Assembly (NCBI RefSeq): GCF_030733685.1
Contig: NZ_JASHIM010000016.1
Location: forward strand, 40,340 to 104,339
DNA length: 64,000 nt
Reading direction: 5' to 3'
DNA from: Roseovarius sp. MMSF_3281
GTDB taxonomy: Bacteria > Pseudomonadota > Alphaproteobacteria > Rhodobacterales > Rhodobacteraceae
Positions 15,238-23,330 of this stretch are shown piece by piece (the stretch's first letter is position 1; the number at the start of each line of letters is the position of its first letter). A program made the translations under genes and the position numbers. A model generated the notes under the pieces. The model was not told the origin of the DNA and did no database searches. It was given only the letters and a program-made list of their open reading frames with translations.

Positions 15238-16611
15238 ATGAGCACCAATCCCCCCGACCTGCGGCCCGATCTGGCCCGCGCCCGCGTTTCCGAGACCCCG
15301 CGCAAGGGGCAGCCCACCATCGGCATGGTCAGCCTTGGCTGTCCCAAGGCATTGGTGGATAGCGAGCGGATCCTGACGCGGCTGCGCGCCGAGGGCTACG
15401 GGATCAGCCCGGATTATTCGGGCGCCGATGCGGTGATCGTGAACACCTGCGGGTTTCTGGACAGCGCCAAGGCCGAATCGCTGGGGGCGATCGGCGAGGC
15501 GATCGATGCCAACGGCAAGGTGATCGTCACCGGATGCCTGGGGGCCGAGCCCGAGTATATCACCGGCGCGCATCCCAAGGTTTTGGCGGTGACCGGCCCG
15601 CACCAGTACGAACAGGTTTTGGACGCGGTGCATGGCGCGGTGCCGCCTGCACCGGACCCTTTCGTCGACCTGCTGCCCGCCAGCGGTGTGAAGCTGACGC
15701 CCCGGCATTTCAGTTATCTAAAGATTTCAGAGGGCTGCAATCACAAGTGCAAGTTCTGCATCATCCCCGATATGCGCGGGCGCTTGGCCAGCCGACCGGC
15801 CCATGCCGTGGTGCGCGAGGCGGAAAAGCTGGTGGAAAGCGGTGTGCGCGAATTGCTGGTGATTTCACAGGATACCAGCGCCTATGGCGTGGATATCAAG
15901 CATGCCGAAGACCGGGGCCACCGCGCGCATATCACCGATCTGGCGCGGGATCTGGGCGGTTTGGGCGCCTGGGTGCGGTTGCATTATGTCTACCCCTATC
16001 CGCATGTCCGACAGCTTATTCCGCTGATGGCCGAGGGGCTTGTCCTGCCTTATCTGGATATTCCGTTCCAACATGCGCATCCCGATACGCTGAGGCGTAT
16101 GGCACGGCCTGCGGCGGCGGCGAAAACGCTGGATGAGATTGCCGCATGGCGGCGCGATTGCCCTGATATTGCCCTGCGCTCTACCTTTATCGTCGGTTAT
16201 CCCGGCGAAACCGAGGAAGAATTCCAGACCCTGCTGGACTGGCTGGACGAGGCCCGGTTGGACCGGGTGGGTTGCTTCAAATATGAAAACGTGGATGGGG
16301 CACGGTCGAACGCCCTGCCCGACCATGTGCCCGAAGAGATCAAGCAAGACCGCTGGGAGCGCTTTATGGAAAAGGCGCAGGCGATTTCCGAGGATAAACT
16401 GGCCGCCAAGGTTGGCACAGTGCAAGAGGTGATCGTGGATGACATCGACGAGGATGGCATCGCCACCTGCCGCACCAAGGCCGATGCCCCCGAGATTGAC
16501 GGCTGTTTGTTCATCGACGAAGGCACCGCGGGGCTGAGCGTGGGCGATATCGTCAGCGTCGAGGTGGACGAGGCGGGCGAGTATGACCTTTGGGGGCGCC
16601 TCCCGGGGTAA
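15238..16611 (+). CDS. rimO: Ribosomal protein S12 methylthiotransferase RimO
   Basis: 457 residues. Radical-SAM enzyme that adds a methylthio group to a conserved aspartate of ribosomal protein S12. The N-terminal UPF0004 domain starts [17 protein letters not shown] with its three cluster cysteines. The radical-SAM motif is CNHKCKFC (Cys167, Cys171, Cys174). A C-terminal TRAM domain ends the protein. [22 protein letters not shown] and the length separate it from MiaB. No clear Shine-Dalgarno site is visible before the ATG. Confidence 0.95.
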   Translation: MSTNPPDLRPDLARARVSETPRKGQPTIGMVSLGCPKALVDSERILTRLRAEGYGISPDYSGADAVIVNTCGFLDSAKAESLGAIGEAIDANGKVIVTGCLGAEPEYITGAHPKVLAVTGPHQYEQVLDAVHGAVPPAPDPFVDLLPASGVKLTPRHFSYLKISEGCNHKCKFCIIPDMRGRLASRPAHAVVREAEKLVESGVRELLVISQDTSAYGVDIKHAEDRGHRAHITDLARDLGGLGAWVRLHYVYPYPHVRQLIPLMAEGLVLPYLDIPFQHAHPDTLRRMARPAAAAKTLDEIAAWRRDCPDIALRSTFIVGYPGETEEEFQTLLDWLDEARLDRVGCFKYENVDGARSNALPDHVPEEIKQDRWERFMEKAQAISEDKLAAKVGTVQEVIVDDIDEDGIATCRTKADAPEIDGCLFIDEGTAGLSVGDIVSVEVDEAGEYDLWGRLPG

Positions 16612-16672
16612 GGCTTGCCAGATGACTTGGGGCGTGTTGATCTAGGGGCATGATCCGCAAAGGAGGCCCTTC

Positions 16673-16984
16673 ATGATCCATGTCACGACCACCTGCCCCG
16701 ATCTGGACACCGCCCGAGGCTTGGCCGCGGCGGTTGTGACGGCGCGCTTGGCCGCCTGTGGCAACATAACTCCGGGGGCGAAAAGTGTCTTTCATTGGCA
16801 AGGGCGTATCGAGGAGGAGGACGAGGTTTTCCTGACGCTCAAAACACGGCCCGCGCACCGCGCGGCGGTGGTGGAGATGCTGACAGAGCGGCACCCCTAT
16901 GACCTGCCAGTGATCACTTGGGAAGAGGTGGAGAGCACGCCCGATGCCGAGGCATGGCTGCGCGAGGAGACCGGCGGCGATTGA
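16673..16984 (+). CDS. cutA: Divalent cation tolerance protein CutA
   Basis: 103 residues, full family length. It shows the CutA1 pattern LAACGNITPGAKSVFHWQGRIEEEDEVFLTLKT and HPYDLPVI. CutA1 is a small trimeric protein related to the PII fold and linked to copper/divalent metal tolerance; its biochemical role is unclear. Strong AAAGGAGG ribosome-binding site. Downstream to 17297 there is no gene, only the hairpin at 17033-17050. Confidence 0.93.
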   Translation: MIHVTTTCPDLDTARGLAAAVVTARLAACGNITPGAKSVFHWQGRIEEEDEVFLTLKTRPAHRAAVVEMLTERHPYDLPVITWEEVESTPDAEAWLREETGGD

Positions 16985-17032
16985 CCGTTTGACTTAATCG
17001 CCCAAGATTCCTGCATTGATCGCGCCGGTATT

Positions 17033-17050
17033 CTTCGGGATTTCCCGAAG
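17033..17050. other. Perfect hairpin downstream of cutA
   Basis: CTTCGGG (17033-17039) and CCCGAAG (17044-17050) enclose ATTT. No T-run follows, so it is a transcript end stabiliser or weak terminator at most. The rest of 16985-17297 shows no gene or recognisable element. Confidence 0.5.
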
Positions 17051-17297
17051 TCAAATGGCGCGCGTACTCATCTACCCTTACGGGGTTCTTCGCTATCCAG
17101 CGGGCCTGCCGGGTGGCAGATGGCCAGTCTGGTCTGCCCCCTCGCCTCTCGCCCCGACGCTTTATGCCTGGGATCGGCGGAGGGAAGCCCACCGCGCAGG
17201 ATGATTTGCGCGCCCCCAAAAAAATTCACAAACTTTTGAAACTTTTCGATGGTCCCTGCGTGACTACGGGCACACGCAACAAAGAAAGGACCACGAT

Positions 17298-17708
17298 ATG
17301 ACTCGTACATTCATGACCGCCGTTTTCGCACTGGCCGCCACCACGGCCTTTGCGGATGATCATGCCGCGCCGATGGTCAAGGCCTCGGATCAATCGGTTG
17401 AGAACGGCGTTGTCAGTGCCGAGAAGATCGTTGCCGACAAGAATGGCTGGCTGGTTGTGCACCGCACCGATGCCGATATGGCCCCCGGCCCGGTTGTCGG
17501 CCATGCCCCCATTCGCAAGGGCGAGACCACCGATGTTGCCGCCATCCTGACCGAAGATGTCGCCGCCGGTGACATGCTTATGCTGATGGTGCATGCCGAA
17601 GATGGTGGCAACGCCACCGGGATCTTCGAATATACCCTGGGCGCCAAGGAAGATGGCCCGATCCGGGTGGACGGCGACCTTGTGATGAAAGTGATCACCG
17701 CGCAGTAA
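17298..17708 (+). CDS. Periplasmic DUF7282-like protein
   Basis: 136 residues. Sec signal peptide MTRTFMTAVFALAATTAFA/DD. The mature part (ASDQSVENGVVSAEKIVADKNGWLVVHR ... DGDLVMKVI) looks like a small beta-sandwich resembling the DUF7282 family of secreted or surface proteins. AAAGGA lies upstream of the ATG. It stands alone between a hairpin and a bidirectional terminator. Function unknown; the family assignment is from memory of the pattern. Confidence 0.75.
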   Translation: MTRTFMTAVFALAATTAFADDHAAPMVKASDQSVENGVVSAEKIVADKNGWLVVHRTDADMAPGPVVGHAPIRKGETTDVAAILTEDVAAGDMLMLMVHAEDGGNATGIFEYTLGAKEDGPIRVDGDLVMKVITAQ

Positions 17709-17730
17709 CGCGGCGTTCGACGACAGGACA

Positions 17731-17770
17731 GCGTGCCGCCCCTTCGCAATGTGCCGGAGGGGCGGCACGC
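17731..17770. terminator. Bidirectional terminator-like hairpin between convergent genes
   Basis: A perfect 13-bp stem, GCGTGCCGCCCCT (17731-17743) with AGGGGCGGCACGC (17758-17770), separates the + gene ending at 17708 from the - gene ending at 17790. The T-tracts are weak on both sides. Confidence 0.65.
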
Positions 17771-17789
17771 TTGCGTTTGGCTGGAACAT

Positions 17790-18080
17790 TCAGTGCAGGC
17801 TTGTTGGGCCCATGTCTTCGATCAAGGTATTCAGAAGGTCGGCATTAGCGCAATGCGCGGGCACTGCAGGCGCGCCGGCGGCGTTTTCGGCCAGCCAGGC
17901 TTCGCATGTGGAAACATAAGGGCAGCGTCGGCACTTGGTGACCATATCGGCGTAATGCGCGGGCGTGAGCCGACCGGCGGCAAGCGCATCGGAGAGATTG
18001 ACATGCACCGCGCGCGCGACGGATCGGGTGAGCCAGAAATGCAGGTTCGGATCACCGAGATGAGAAAGTTGAGCGGTCAT
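17790..18080 (-). CDS. DUF6455-like four-cysteine protein, third of three
   Basis: 96 residues. It carries C-x2-C-x5-C-x2-WL and a fourth Cys in HCANADL, a pattern shared with the two upstream proteins and suggesting a metal or Fe-S site. Start MTAQLSHLGD overlaps the previous stop in ATGA, so it is translationally coupled. It is the last gene of the three-gene unit and ends before the hairpin at 17731-17770. Function unknown. Confidence 0.82.
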   Translation of the reverse strand: MTAQLSHLGDPNLHFWLTRSVARAVHVNLSDALAAGRLTPAHYADMVTKCRRCPYVSTCEAWLAENAAGAPAVPAHCANADLLNTLIEDMGPTSLH

Positions 18081-18358
18081 GCCTCGGAAAGCTCCTGTTC
18101 GATTTTCAGCGCGGCAAGCGCCGCACGGTTGCGGCAGGGTCTTGGCGGGGCGGCGACATGCGGGGCACCGGCCAGCCATTGATCACAACCGTCAGCCCAT
18201 GCGCAGGCGCGGCAATTGTGCACGATATCGGCCCAGTCGTGCAGGCCAAGCCGCCCGTCGCGGACCGCCGCGACCAGATCGAGGCCGGTGGCGCGGGCCA
18301 TGCCCTGAACCAGCCAATAGTGACGTCGCGGGGGACCAAGGGGTGTTGGGTCAGGCAT
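18077..18358 (-). CDS. DUF6455-like four-cysteine protein, second of three
   Basis: 93 residues. C-x2-C-x5-C-x2-WL (NCRACAWADGCDQWL) plus PCRNRAALAAL. The N-terminal part (RRHYWLVQGMARATGLDLVAAVRDGRL) aligns with its neighbours. Start MPDPTPLG overlaps the upstream gene by 8 bp. Probably a small soluble cysteine-cluster protein; function unknown. Confidence 0.82.
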   Translation of the reverse strand: MPDPTPLGPPRRHYWLVQGMARATGLDLVAAVRDGRLGLHDWADIVHNCRACAWADGCDQWLAGAPHVAAPPRPCRNRAALAALKIEQELSEA

Positions 18359-18617
18359 GTTTCCCGGCCTTGAGGCGCGCGAAGACGCTGGCGTTGCGGC
18401 AAATGTCAGGCGGCGTGTCGACCGGCCCGGTTTGGGTATCAAGCCAGCGGGTGCAATCCTCGGGGTTCGAACAGCCGGTGCAGGCCATGACCGCATCGCT
18501 GATCTGGTCGAAGTCGATCTGACCTTCCATGGCCTTGCGTTCGAGATCGACGCCAAGGGCCGAGGCCATACGGTCCACCAAGGCGGCGTGTTTTTTCAGG
18601 GTTGATGTGCTGGTCAT
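18351..18617 (-). CDS. DUF6455-like four-cysteine protein, first of three
   Basis: 88 residues. ACTGCSNPEDCTRWL and ICRNASVFARL give the same C-x2-C-x5-C-x2-WL ... C-x-N spacing as the next two genes. AGGAAGG precedes the ATG, so this gene probably carries the only strong ribosome-binding site of the unit. Function unknown; a metal- or Fe-S-binding role is inferred only from the cysteines. Confidence 0.82.
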   Translation of the reverse strand: MTSTSTLKKHAALVDRMASALGVDLERKAMEGQIDFDQISDAVMACTGCSNPEDCTRWLDTQTGPVDTPPDICRNASVFARLKAGKHA

Positions 18618-18698
18618 GGCGAAGCCTTCCTGCTGTGGCCCTTGGGGTGGGCACGAAGGAAGGCTATCGAATCCCGCGCCAGGCGGCCTTGATGTGCA

Positions 18699-19055
18699 TC
18701 AAGCCTGCAAATCGTCGAGATAGGCGGTCACGCAGTCCTGAACGTGCCGGAAGCGGTCACCGCCCAGATGCTTGCCCCCGTACCAGCGGGTGACGACGAT
18801 CACGTGATCGGTAAGGCCCGCGCGTTCCAGCATGCGCACGATCACCATGCCCGCGCCCGATTCGCCATCGTCCCCCTTGAGCGGCGTGCCATCGGCCATG
18901 AGCATCGCCCATGTGTTATGGGTGGCCTTGGCGAACTTCTTGTCTTTCTTCAGCTCTTTGAGAAAGGCATCCACCCCCGCGCGATCCTGCGCGGGGCCAC
19001 CCGAGACCGCGTATTTCGAGCCTCGGTCGCTGATGACACCGGTGAGTTGACGCAT
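18699..19055 (-). CDS. YigZ/IMPACT (UPF0029) family protein
   Basis: 118 residues. Motifs DGTPLKGDDGESGAGMVIVRMLE and VIVVTRWYGGKHLGGDRF are characteristic of the UPF0029 N-terminal domain. It matches that domain alone, without the second domain of ~200-residue YigZ proteins, so it is a short variant. Family members are linked to translation control (IMPACT/YIH1), but the bacterial role is uncertain. It follows the M48 protease gene by 3 bp. Confidence 0.88.
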   Translation of the reverse strand: MRQLTGVISDRGSKYAVSGGPAQDRAGVDAFLKELKKDKKFAKATHNTWAMLMADGTPLKGDDGESGAGMVIVRMLERAGLTDHVIVVTRWYGGKHLGGDRFRHVQDCVTAYLDDLQA

Positions 19056-19058
19056 GGA

Positions 19059-19772
19059 TCAGAGTTGCGCATCCACGCGGCGGACGGTTTCGATCCGCTT
19101 GGCATTGGGCGGGTGGGTGCCAAGGAAGCGATCGCCGGGGTCGGCAATCTGCGTGAAGAATTCAGCCCCACGCACCGGGTTGTAGCCCGCCTTGCGGGTG
19201 ATCACGGTGCCAAGGCTATCGGCCTCAAGCTCGAAATCCTTGGAGTAGCTGCGCGCGCCCACGGAGGCGCCCAGATCGGTTGCCACCCGCACGCCGTCGC
19301 TTCCGGCGCCTGTCAGGGCGGCAAGCCCGCCCAAAAGCACCGCGCCGGCCATGGCGTTTTGCTGCTGGCGTGGAATATGGCCTTCGATGTGGTGGGCGGC
19401 CTCGTGCCCCATGACAAAGGCCAGTTCATCGGCATTGCGCACCTCGGAGATCATCGCGAGGGTGAAGGCAAGGATCGGACGGCCCGATTTATCGAGCGTC
19501 TGGTAGGCATTGACCGGCTGGCCCGGGCGATCGTCCACGACGATGCGGAAGTCACAGTTTGTCCCGGCCCCGGTGCGGGTGCGACATTCGCGTTCGGCCA
19601 CGGGTTCGACCGTTTTGACCACCTGTGCGAAGCGCTGCACCTCGGACCGGGTGGGCGGTTCGGGTTTCTTTTGCACCTGGGTCTGCCGGGGTTGTTCGGC
19701 AGGCTGCTGCGGCTCAACGGTGGAGACACAACCGGCAAGGCCCACAAGGCCGATAAGAACGATCCAGCGCAT
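19059..19772 (-). CDS. M48 family metalloprotease lipoprotein
   Basis: 237 residues. Lipoprotein signal MRWIVLIGLVGLAGC with lipidation at Cys15, then a Pro/Gln-rich linker and an M48 domain. The zinc motif is HEAAH in VMGHEAAHHIEGH, the third ligand is the Glu of ELEADSLG, and the C-terminal loop is FLGTHPPNAKRIE. Related proteins (YcaL/LoiP/BepA type) act in outer-membrane quality control. The start is fixed by AAGGA 7 bp upstream; longer frames are unsupported. Confidence 0.92.
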   Translation of the reverse strand: MRWIVLIGLVGLAGCVSTVEPQQPAEQPRQTQVQKKPEPPTRSEVQRFAQVVKTVEPVAERECRTRTGAGTNCDFRIVVDDRPGQPVNAYQTLDKSGRPILAFTLAMISEVRNADELAFVMGHEAAHHIEGHIPRQQQNAMAGAVLLGGLAALTGAGSDGVRVATDLGASVGARSYSKDFELEADSLGTVITRKAGYNPVRGAEFFTQIADPGDRFLGTHPPNAKRIETVRRVDAQL

Positions 19773-19881
19773 GGCAATCCTTAATCTAGAGTTCCGCCCT
19801 ATATTTAGCAGGCTTTCAGTCATGTGCCAGCCCCTTGCCAGCAAGGCTTGCAAAGGTCCGCTCAGGCGGTAGAGTTGGCCC

Positions 19882-20127
19882 ATGTTTTCAATCGAGCATG
19901 AATTTGACGCAACGGTGGTCACGCTGGTCGATGACGGCGCGGCCCCCTTGCAGGAGGATGTCGTGGTCAACGCCTTCGAGGAATGCGTGACCGTCGAGCA
20001 ATATGACCCACGGACCGACAGTGTTCAGAAGGTGACGCTTTCGATGGCGCAACTGCGCGATCTGGGCGCCGCGCTGAACCTGCCGGAGGGGGTCTATACC
20101 CTACCGCCGAAAGCGACAAAGCCTTAG
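19882..20127 (+). CDS. Conserved hypothetical protein
   Basis: 81 residues starting MFSIEHEFDATVVTLVDDGAAPLQEDVVVNAFEECVTVEQYDP. Acidic, soluble, no signal or membrane segment. It overlaps the 3' end of the convergent DUF167 gene by 4 bp. No function recognised. Confidence 0.72.
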   Translation: MFSIEHEFDATVVTLVDDGAAPLQEDVVVNAFEECVTVEQYDPRTDSVQKVTLSMAQLRDLGAALNLPEGVYTLPPKATKP

Positions 20128-20378
20128 TCCAAGGCAAACACCTTGTCGCGCGCCGTTTGGCCGCGAATGAGCGTGAGCCGCGATTTGGCCACGCCAAGCG
20201 CCTTGGCCAGAAGCTTTTGCACGGCGGCATTGGCCTTGCCGTCCTCGGGCGGGGTGGTGACGTAAACCCGGATTTCGCCGCCCTCTTGGGTGATCCGATT
20301 GCGCGAGGCGCGCGGCGTGACGCGCAGGGCGATCTGCGTTCCGGGCTGGGCAAGATGGGCAAGGGGTCTGTCGGCCAT
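20124..20378 (-). CDS. DUF167 (YggU-type) family protein
   Basis: 84 residues. Family core VTPRASRNRIT...IRVYVTTPPEDGKANAAVQKLLAKALGVAKSRLTLIRGQTARDKVF is complete. The structure is a small alpha/beta protein; the biological role is unknown. Start MADRPLAHL with AGGACAG upstream; the longer frame reads into the divergent nitroreductase region. Confidence 0.88.
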   Translation of the reverse strand: MADRPLAHLAQPGTQIALRVTPRASRNRITQEGGEIRVYVTTPPEDGKANAAVQKLLAKALGVAKSRLTLIRGQTARDKVFALD

Positions 20379-20417
20379 CTGTCCTGCATAGCGTGGCCCC
20401 GCGCGGGACGCTAGGGG

Positions 20418-20448
20418 TTGACCCCGCCGCCCCCTGCCCCGACATATC
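20418..20448 (+). promoter_or_regulatory. Candidate promoter of the nitroreductase/EI24 unit
   Basis: TTGACC (20418-20423) and CATATC (20443-20448) with a 19-bp spacer lie ~24 bp before the ATG at 20472. Confidence 0.35.
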
Positions 20449-20471
20449 GGGGGCAACACCAAGGGGGCCCC

Positions 20472-21050
20472 ATGCCTGCACCGAACCAAGCCGCTATGGA
20501 TTTTCTGCTGTCGCGCCGCTCGCGGCCCGCCAAGACGCTGACCACCCCGGTGCCAAGCCGTGCCGAGCTGAAGCCGATCCTGACCGCCGCCGCGCGCAGC
20601 CCCGATCACGGCAAGCTTGAGCCGTGGCGGTTTATCGTGCTGGAGCGTCCGGCGCTAAAGCGGCTGGCCGAGGTTGCCGAGGCACGCGGCCTGTCGCTTG
20701 GCCTCAACGAGGCGGATATCTCGAAGGCGCGGGTGCAGTTCGCTTCGGCGCATCTGGCGGTGGCCGTGGTCGAGGTGGCCAAACCCTCGGACAAGATCCC
20801 GCCGATCGAACAGACCTATTCGGCGGGGGCGGTGTGCCTTGCGATGCTGAACGCGGCCTTGGCCAGCGGCTGGGGTGCCAATTGGTTGTCGGGTTGGGCA
20901 AGCCATGACCGGGGATTTCTTGAAACCGGTCTGGGGCTGGACACCCATGAGCGGGTGGCGGGCTTCATCCATATCGGCACCGAGACCAGCCAACCGCCCG
21001 AACGGCCCCGCCCCGATCTTGATGCCATTACAACATGGGTTTGCGAATGA
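20472..21050 (+). CDS. Nitroreductase family protein (YdjA-like)
   Basis: 192 residues. The N-terminal FMN-contact region is FLLSRRSRPAKTL, followed by ARSPDHGKLEPWRFIVL and GWGANWLSGW. These resemble the short YdjA-type nitroreductases, FMN-dependent NAD(P)H oxidoreductases of uncertain physiological substrate. AAGGGGG lies upstream of the chosen ATG. The stop overlaps the start of the EI24 gene (ATGA), so the two are coupled. Confidence 0.9.
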   Translation: MPAPNQAAMDFLLSRRSRPAKTLTTPVPSRAELKPILTAAARSPDHGKLEPWRFIVLERPALKRLAEVAEARGLSLGLNEADISKARVQFASAHLAVAVVEVAKPSDKIPPIEQTYSAGAVCLAMLNAALASGWGANWLSGWASHDRGFLETGLGLDTHERVAGFIHIGTETSQPPERPRPDLDAITTWVCE

Positions 21051-21742
21051 TTTTCACCAGTTTTTTCAAGGCGCTGGGTCAGGTCGGCGATCCGCGCTTT
21101 CGCAAGGTGTTCTGGCGCGGGATCGGCCTGACCCTTGGGCTTCTGGCCGCGATCACCGCCGTGCTGGTCTGGGGTGTCGGCTGGATGGTGGGGGATGCGG
21201 TGACGCTTCCCTTGCTGGGCGAGGTTCAATGGGTCGATAACGTGCTAAGCTGGGCCTTTGTGGCGCTGATGATCGGGCTGTCGGTATTCCTGATGGTGCC
21301 CGTGGCCTCGGCTTTCGTGTCGATGTTCCTGGACGAGGTGGCCGATGCAGTCGAGGATCGGCATTACCCTGATTTGCCCAAGGCCAAAGGCCCGCCGCTG
21401 AGCGATGAGCTTCGCGATGGCCTGGCCGCCTTCGGGGTGTTGATCGCGGCCAATATCCTGGCGCTTTTACTGACCATGGTGCTGCCCATCGCGGGCCTGC
21501 CGGTGTTTTTCGCGCTGAACGGCTTTTTGCTGGGCCGGGAATATTTCACGCTGGCCGCGATGCGCCGCGAGGGGCGCACCGGGGCCAAGGCCATGCGGCA
21601 AAAGCACGGCGCGGTGATCTGGGCCGCGGGGGTGTTGATGGCCCTGCCCCTGATCGTGCCGGTCCTGAACCTCGTGGTGCCGATCATTGGCGCGGCGACC
21701 TTCACGCATCTTTATCACCGGTTGAAGGTGAAGCACGGTTAA
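21047..21742 (+). CDS. EI24-domain (CysZ-like) membrane protein
   Basis: 231 residues, four to five membrane segments (IGLTLGLLAAITAVLVWGVGW; VALMIGLSVFLMVPVASAFVSMFL; a helical pair near residues 135-165; AAGVLMALPLIVPVLNLVVPIIGAA). The layout LDEVADAVEDRHYPDLP and NGFLLGREYF fits the EI24/CysZ family, some members of which import sulfate. No sulfate assimilation gene is adjacent, so transport of sulfate is not assumed. Confidence 0.82.
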   Translation: MIFTSFFKALGQVGDPRFRKVFWRGIGLTLGLLAAITAVLVWGVGWMVGDAVTLPLLGEVQWVDNVLSWAFVALMIGLSVFLMVPVASAFVSMFLDEVADAVEDRHYPDLPKAKGPPLSDELRDGLAAFGVLIAANILALLLTMVLPIAGLPVFFALNGFLLGREYFTLAAMRREGRTGAKAMRQKHGAVIWAAGVLMALPLIVPVLNLVVPIIGAATFTHLYHRLKVKHG

Positions 21743-22368
21743 GTGGCGGTTTGCTGCTCCGCCTCGCGCCGCTCCTCCAGCGCCTGGCGGAGGATCTGCA
21801 CCGAGGAACTCAGGAACAGCCCGGCCATGATACCCGCGACGATCAGGTCGGGCCAGCCGGTGGCGGTGCCCCAGACGCCCAGGGCCGCGATCATCACCGC
21901 GATATTGCCGATGGCGTCATTGCGCGAACACAGCCAGACCGAGCGCACGTTGGCGTCACCGTCCTTGTAGGGCAGCAAAAGCACCACGCTGGCCAGGTTG
22001 GCGGCCAATGCCATGACGCCGATGACCCCCATGATCTGCGCCTCGGGCACGCCGATGTAGAAAACCCTGTAAAGCGTCGAGCCGAAAACCCAGGCCCCCA
22101 TGGCAAAAAGGCTGAGCCCCTTGGCCAGCGCGGCGGTGGTGCGCACCCGGATCGAGGCGCCGATGACAGCCAGCGAAATACCATAGGTCAGCGCGTCGCC
22201 CAGAAAATCCAGCGCGTCGGCCTTGAGCGCCTGGGAACCGGCCATCTGGCCCGCGCCCATCTCGACCGCGAACATCGCGGCGTTTATGACGATGACCACC
22301 CAAAGCCTGCGCTTGTAGTCGGGCGACAGCCCTTCGAACTTGGCATCATGCCCGCAACATCCAGCCAT
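21739..22368 (-). CDS. Cation diffusion facilitator-type metal efflux protein
   Basis: 209 residues, about six membrane segments. Helix 2 has DALDFLGDALTYG and helix 5 CSRNDAIGN, positions that bind metal in CDF transporters. The C-terminal cytoplasmic domain found in longer CDF proteins is nearly absent. An N-terminal Cys/His patch (MAGCCGHDAKFE) could bind metal. It is divergent from a CadR/PbrR-like MerR gene with an operator between them, pointing to heavy-metal efflux (Zn, Cd, Pb or Co). Confidence 0.9.
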   Translation of the reverse strand: MAGCCGHDAKFEGLSPDYKRRLWVVIVINAAMFAVEMGAGQMAGSQALKADALDFLGDALTYGISLAVIGASIRVRTTAALAKGLSLFAMGAWVFGSTLYRVFYIGVPEAQIMGVIGVMALAANLASVVLLLPYKDGDANVRSVWLCSRNDAIGNIAVMIAALGVWGTATGWPDLIVAGIMAGLFLSSSVQILRQALEERREAEQQTAT

Positions 22369-22399
22369 CCTGGCCCCCTTTTCATCTGCTTTCCCGCAA

Positions 22400-22430
22400 T
22401 GTAATCTCTCTAGTAACTATAGCTTCAAGA
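22400..22430 (-). promoter_or_regulatory. CadR/PbrR-type operator between CDF and MerR genes
   Basis: The 15-nt dyad CTCTAGTAACTATAG (22408-22422; one mismatched pair) sits, on the minus strand, between a -35-like TTGAAG and a -10-like GATTACAT, in an overlong spacer. This is the usual MerR metalloregulator geometry and would drive the CDF gene. Confidence 0.7.
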
Positions 22431-22439
22431 GGGTTTTTC

Positions 22440-22856
22440 ATGTTTTCCATCGGGCAATTGTCGACCACCACCGGGGTCAAGGTGCCGACCATCCGCTATT
22501 ACGAGCAAATGGGCCTTCTGGCGGCCCCCGAACGCACGGCGGGCAACCAACGCCGCTATGGGACATCCGAGTTACAACAGCTCGGGTTCATCAAACACGC
22601 CCGCGATCTTGGCTTTTCCATCGATGCGATCCGCGCATTGATCGACCTGCAGGACCACCCCGACCGCACCTGCGGAGCGGCAAGCCAGATCGCACATGCA
22701 CAATTGGAGGCGGTCCGTGGCAAGATTGCCCAGCTTCGCAGGCTGGAAAGTGAACTGGACCGGATCGTCGGCGGCTGCGATGGGGATGGACCATCCAGCG
22801 ATTGCTACGTTCTGGCCTCCCTTGCCGACCACGGCTTTTGCAACGGGGCGCATTGA
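22440..22856 (+). CDS. MerR-family metal-responsive regulator (CadR/PbrR-like)
   Basis: 138 residues. HTH region FSIGQLSTTTGVKVPTIRYYEQMGLL, then GNQRRY and LGFIKHARDLGFSIDAIRALIDLQ. Cysteines in DRTCGAA and GGCDG...SDCYVL...GFC occupy the positions where PbrR/CadR/ZntR proteins bind metal. It would activate the divergent CDF exporter on binding metal. The operator lies 18-32 bp upstream of its own ATG, so autoregulation is likely. Confidence 0.9.
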   Translation: MFSIGQLSTTTGVKVPTIRYYEQMGLLAAPERTAGNQRRYGTSELQQLGFIKHARDLGFSIDAIRALIDLQDHPDRTCGAASQIAHAQLEAVRGKIAQLRRLESELDRIVGGCDGDGPSSDCYVLASLADHGFCNGAH

Positions 22857-22944
22857 ACCCAGCGGCACATAGGCGCGGCTACGCTACGCAGGATTGTCTT
22901 GAATGCCCGTTTGCACCACGGCAAAGCGCTTGGGCGCGATGGTT

Positions 22945-23033
22945 TTTTCTTGGCCAAAATACCCCCGCCGGAGGCATCCGAGGGGATGGCCACAGGCCAG
23001 CCCCGAGATTTAAAGCGCGCGCCGAAGGCGCGC
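22945..23033. repeat. Hairpin-rich intergenic repeat
   Basis: Block TTCTTGGCCAAAATACCCCC at 22947-22966 resembles TTCTTCTGGCCCGAAATATCC at 13023-13042. It is followed by TGGCC-ACA-GGCCA (22987-22999) and GCGCGCC-GAA-GGCGCGC (23017-23033). The stretch 22857-23042 has no gene. The hairpins may terminate both flanking convergent genes. Confidence 0.5.
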
Positions 23034-23042
23034 TCAACATGG

Positions 23043-23330
23043 TTATTCGGTAAGGCTGGAGGGAGGGCCCATGCGGTCGAACAAATCGATGTCGCGCACC
23101 GAGATCGCACCCGAGAGGATCGTGCCGCCGATAATGATCCAAAGCACGATACTGATAAGCGTTGTGATGATCATCTTCTTGCGCAGGTGATGCTGTTCGG
23201 GCGATCCGGCATGGGTGCCTTCCACGATCGTGCCCGCCTCGCCCTGTGTCTGGATGCGAATCGGCAGGGCGATCAGGAAGGTCATGAACCAGATCACCAG
23301 AAACAGGACGATTGCCGAGGCGATGCTCAT
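23043..23330 (-). CDS. DUF1467 family membrane protein
   Basis: 95 residues, two membrane segments (AIVLFLVIWFMTFLIALPI with RIQTQGEAG, and LRKKMIITTLISIVLWIIIGG). The pattern and the position directly after methylmalonyl-CoA epimerase are typical of this alphaproteobacterial family. Its start overlaps the epimerase stop by 1 bp. Function unknown. Confidence 0.88.
   Translation of the reverse strand: MSIASAIVLFLVIWFMTFLIALPIRIQTQGEAGTIVEGTHAGSPEQHHLRKKMIITTLISIVLWIIIGGTILSGAISVRDIDLFDRMGPPSSLTE

Noticed and set aside
18455..18480. GGGGTTCGAAC resembling a tRNA T-arm
   Set aside because: It lies inside a DUF6455-like gene and no other tRNA element surrounds it.
18744..19784. 346-codon plus-strand frame across YigZ-like and M48 genes
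   Set aside because: Overlaps two recognisable genes on the other strand; composition of a shadow frame.
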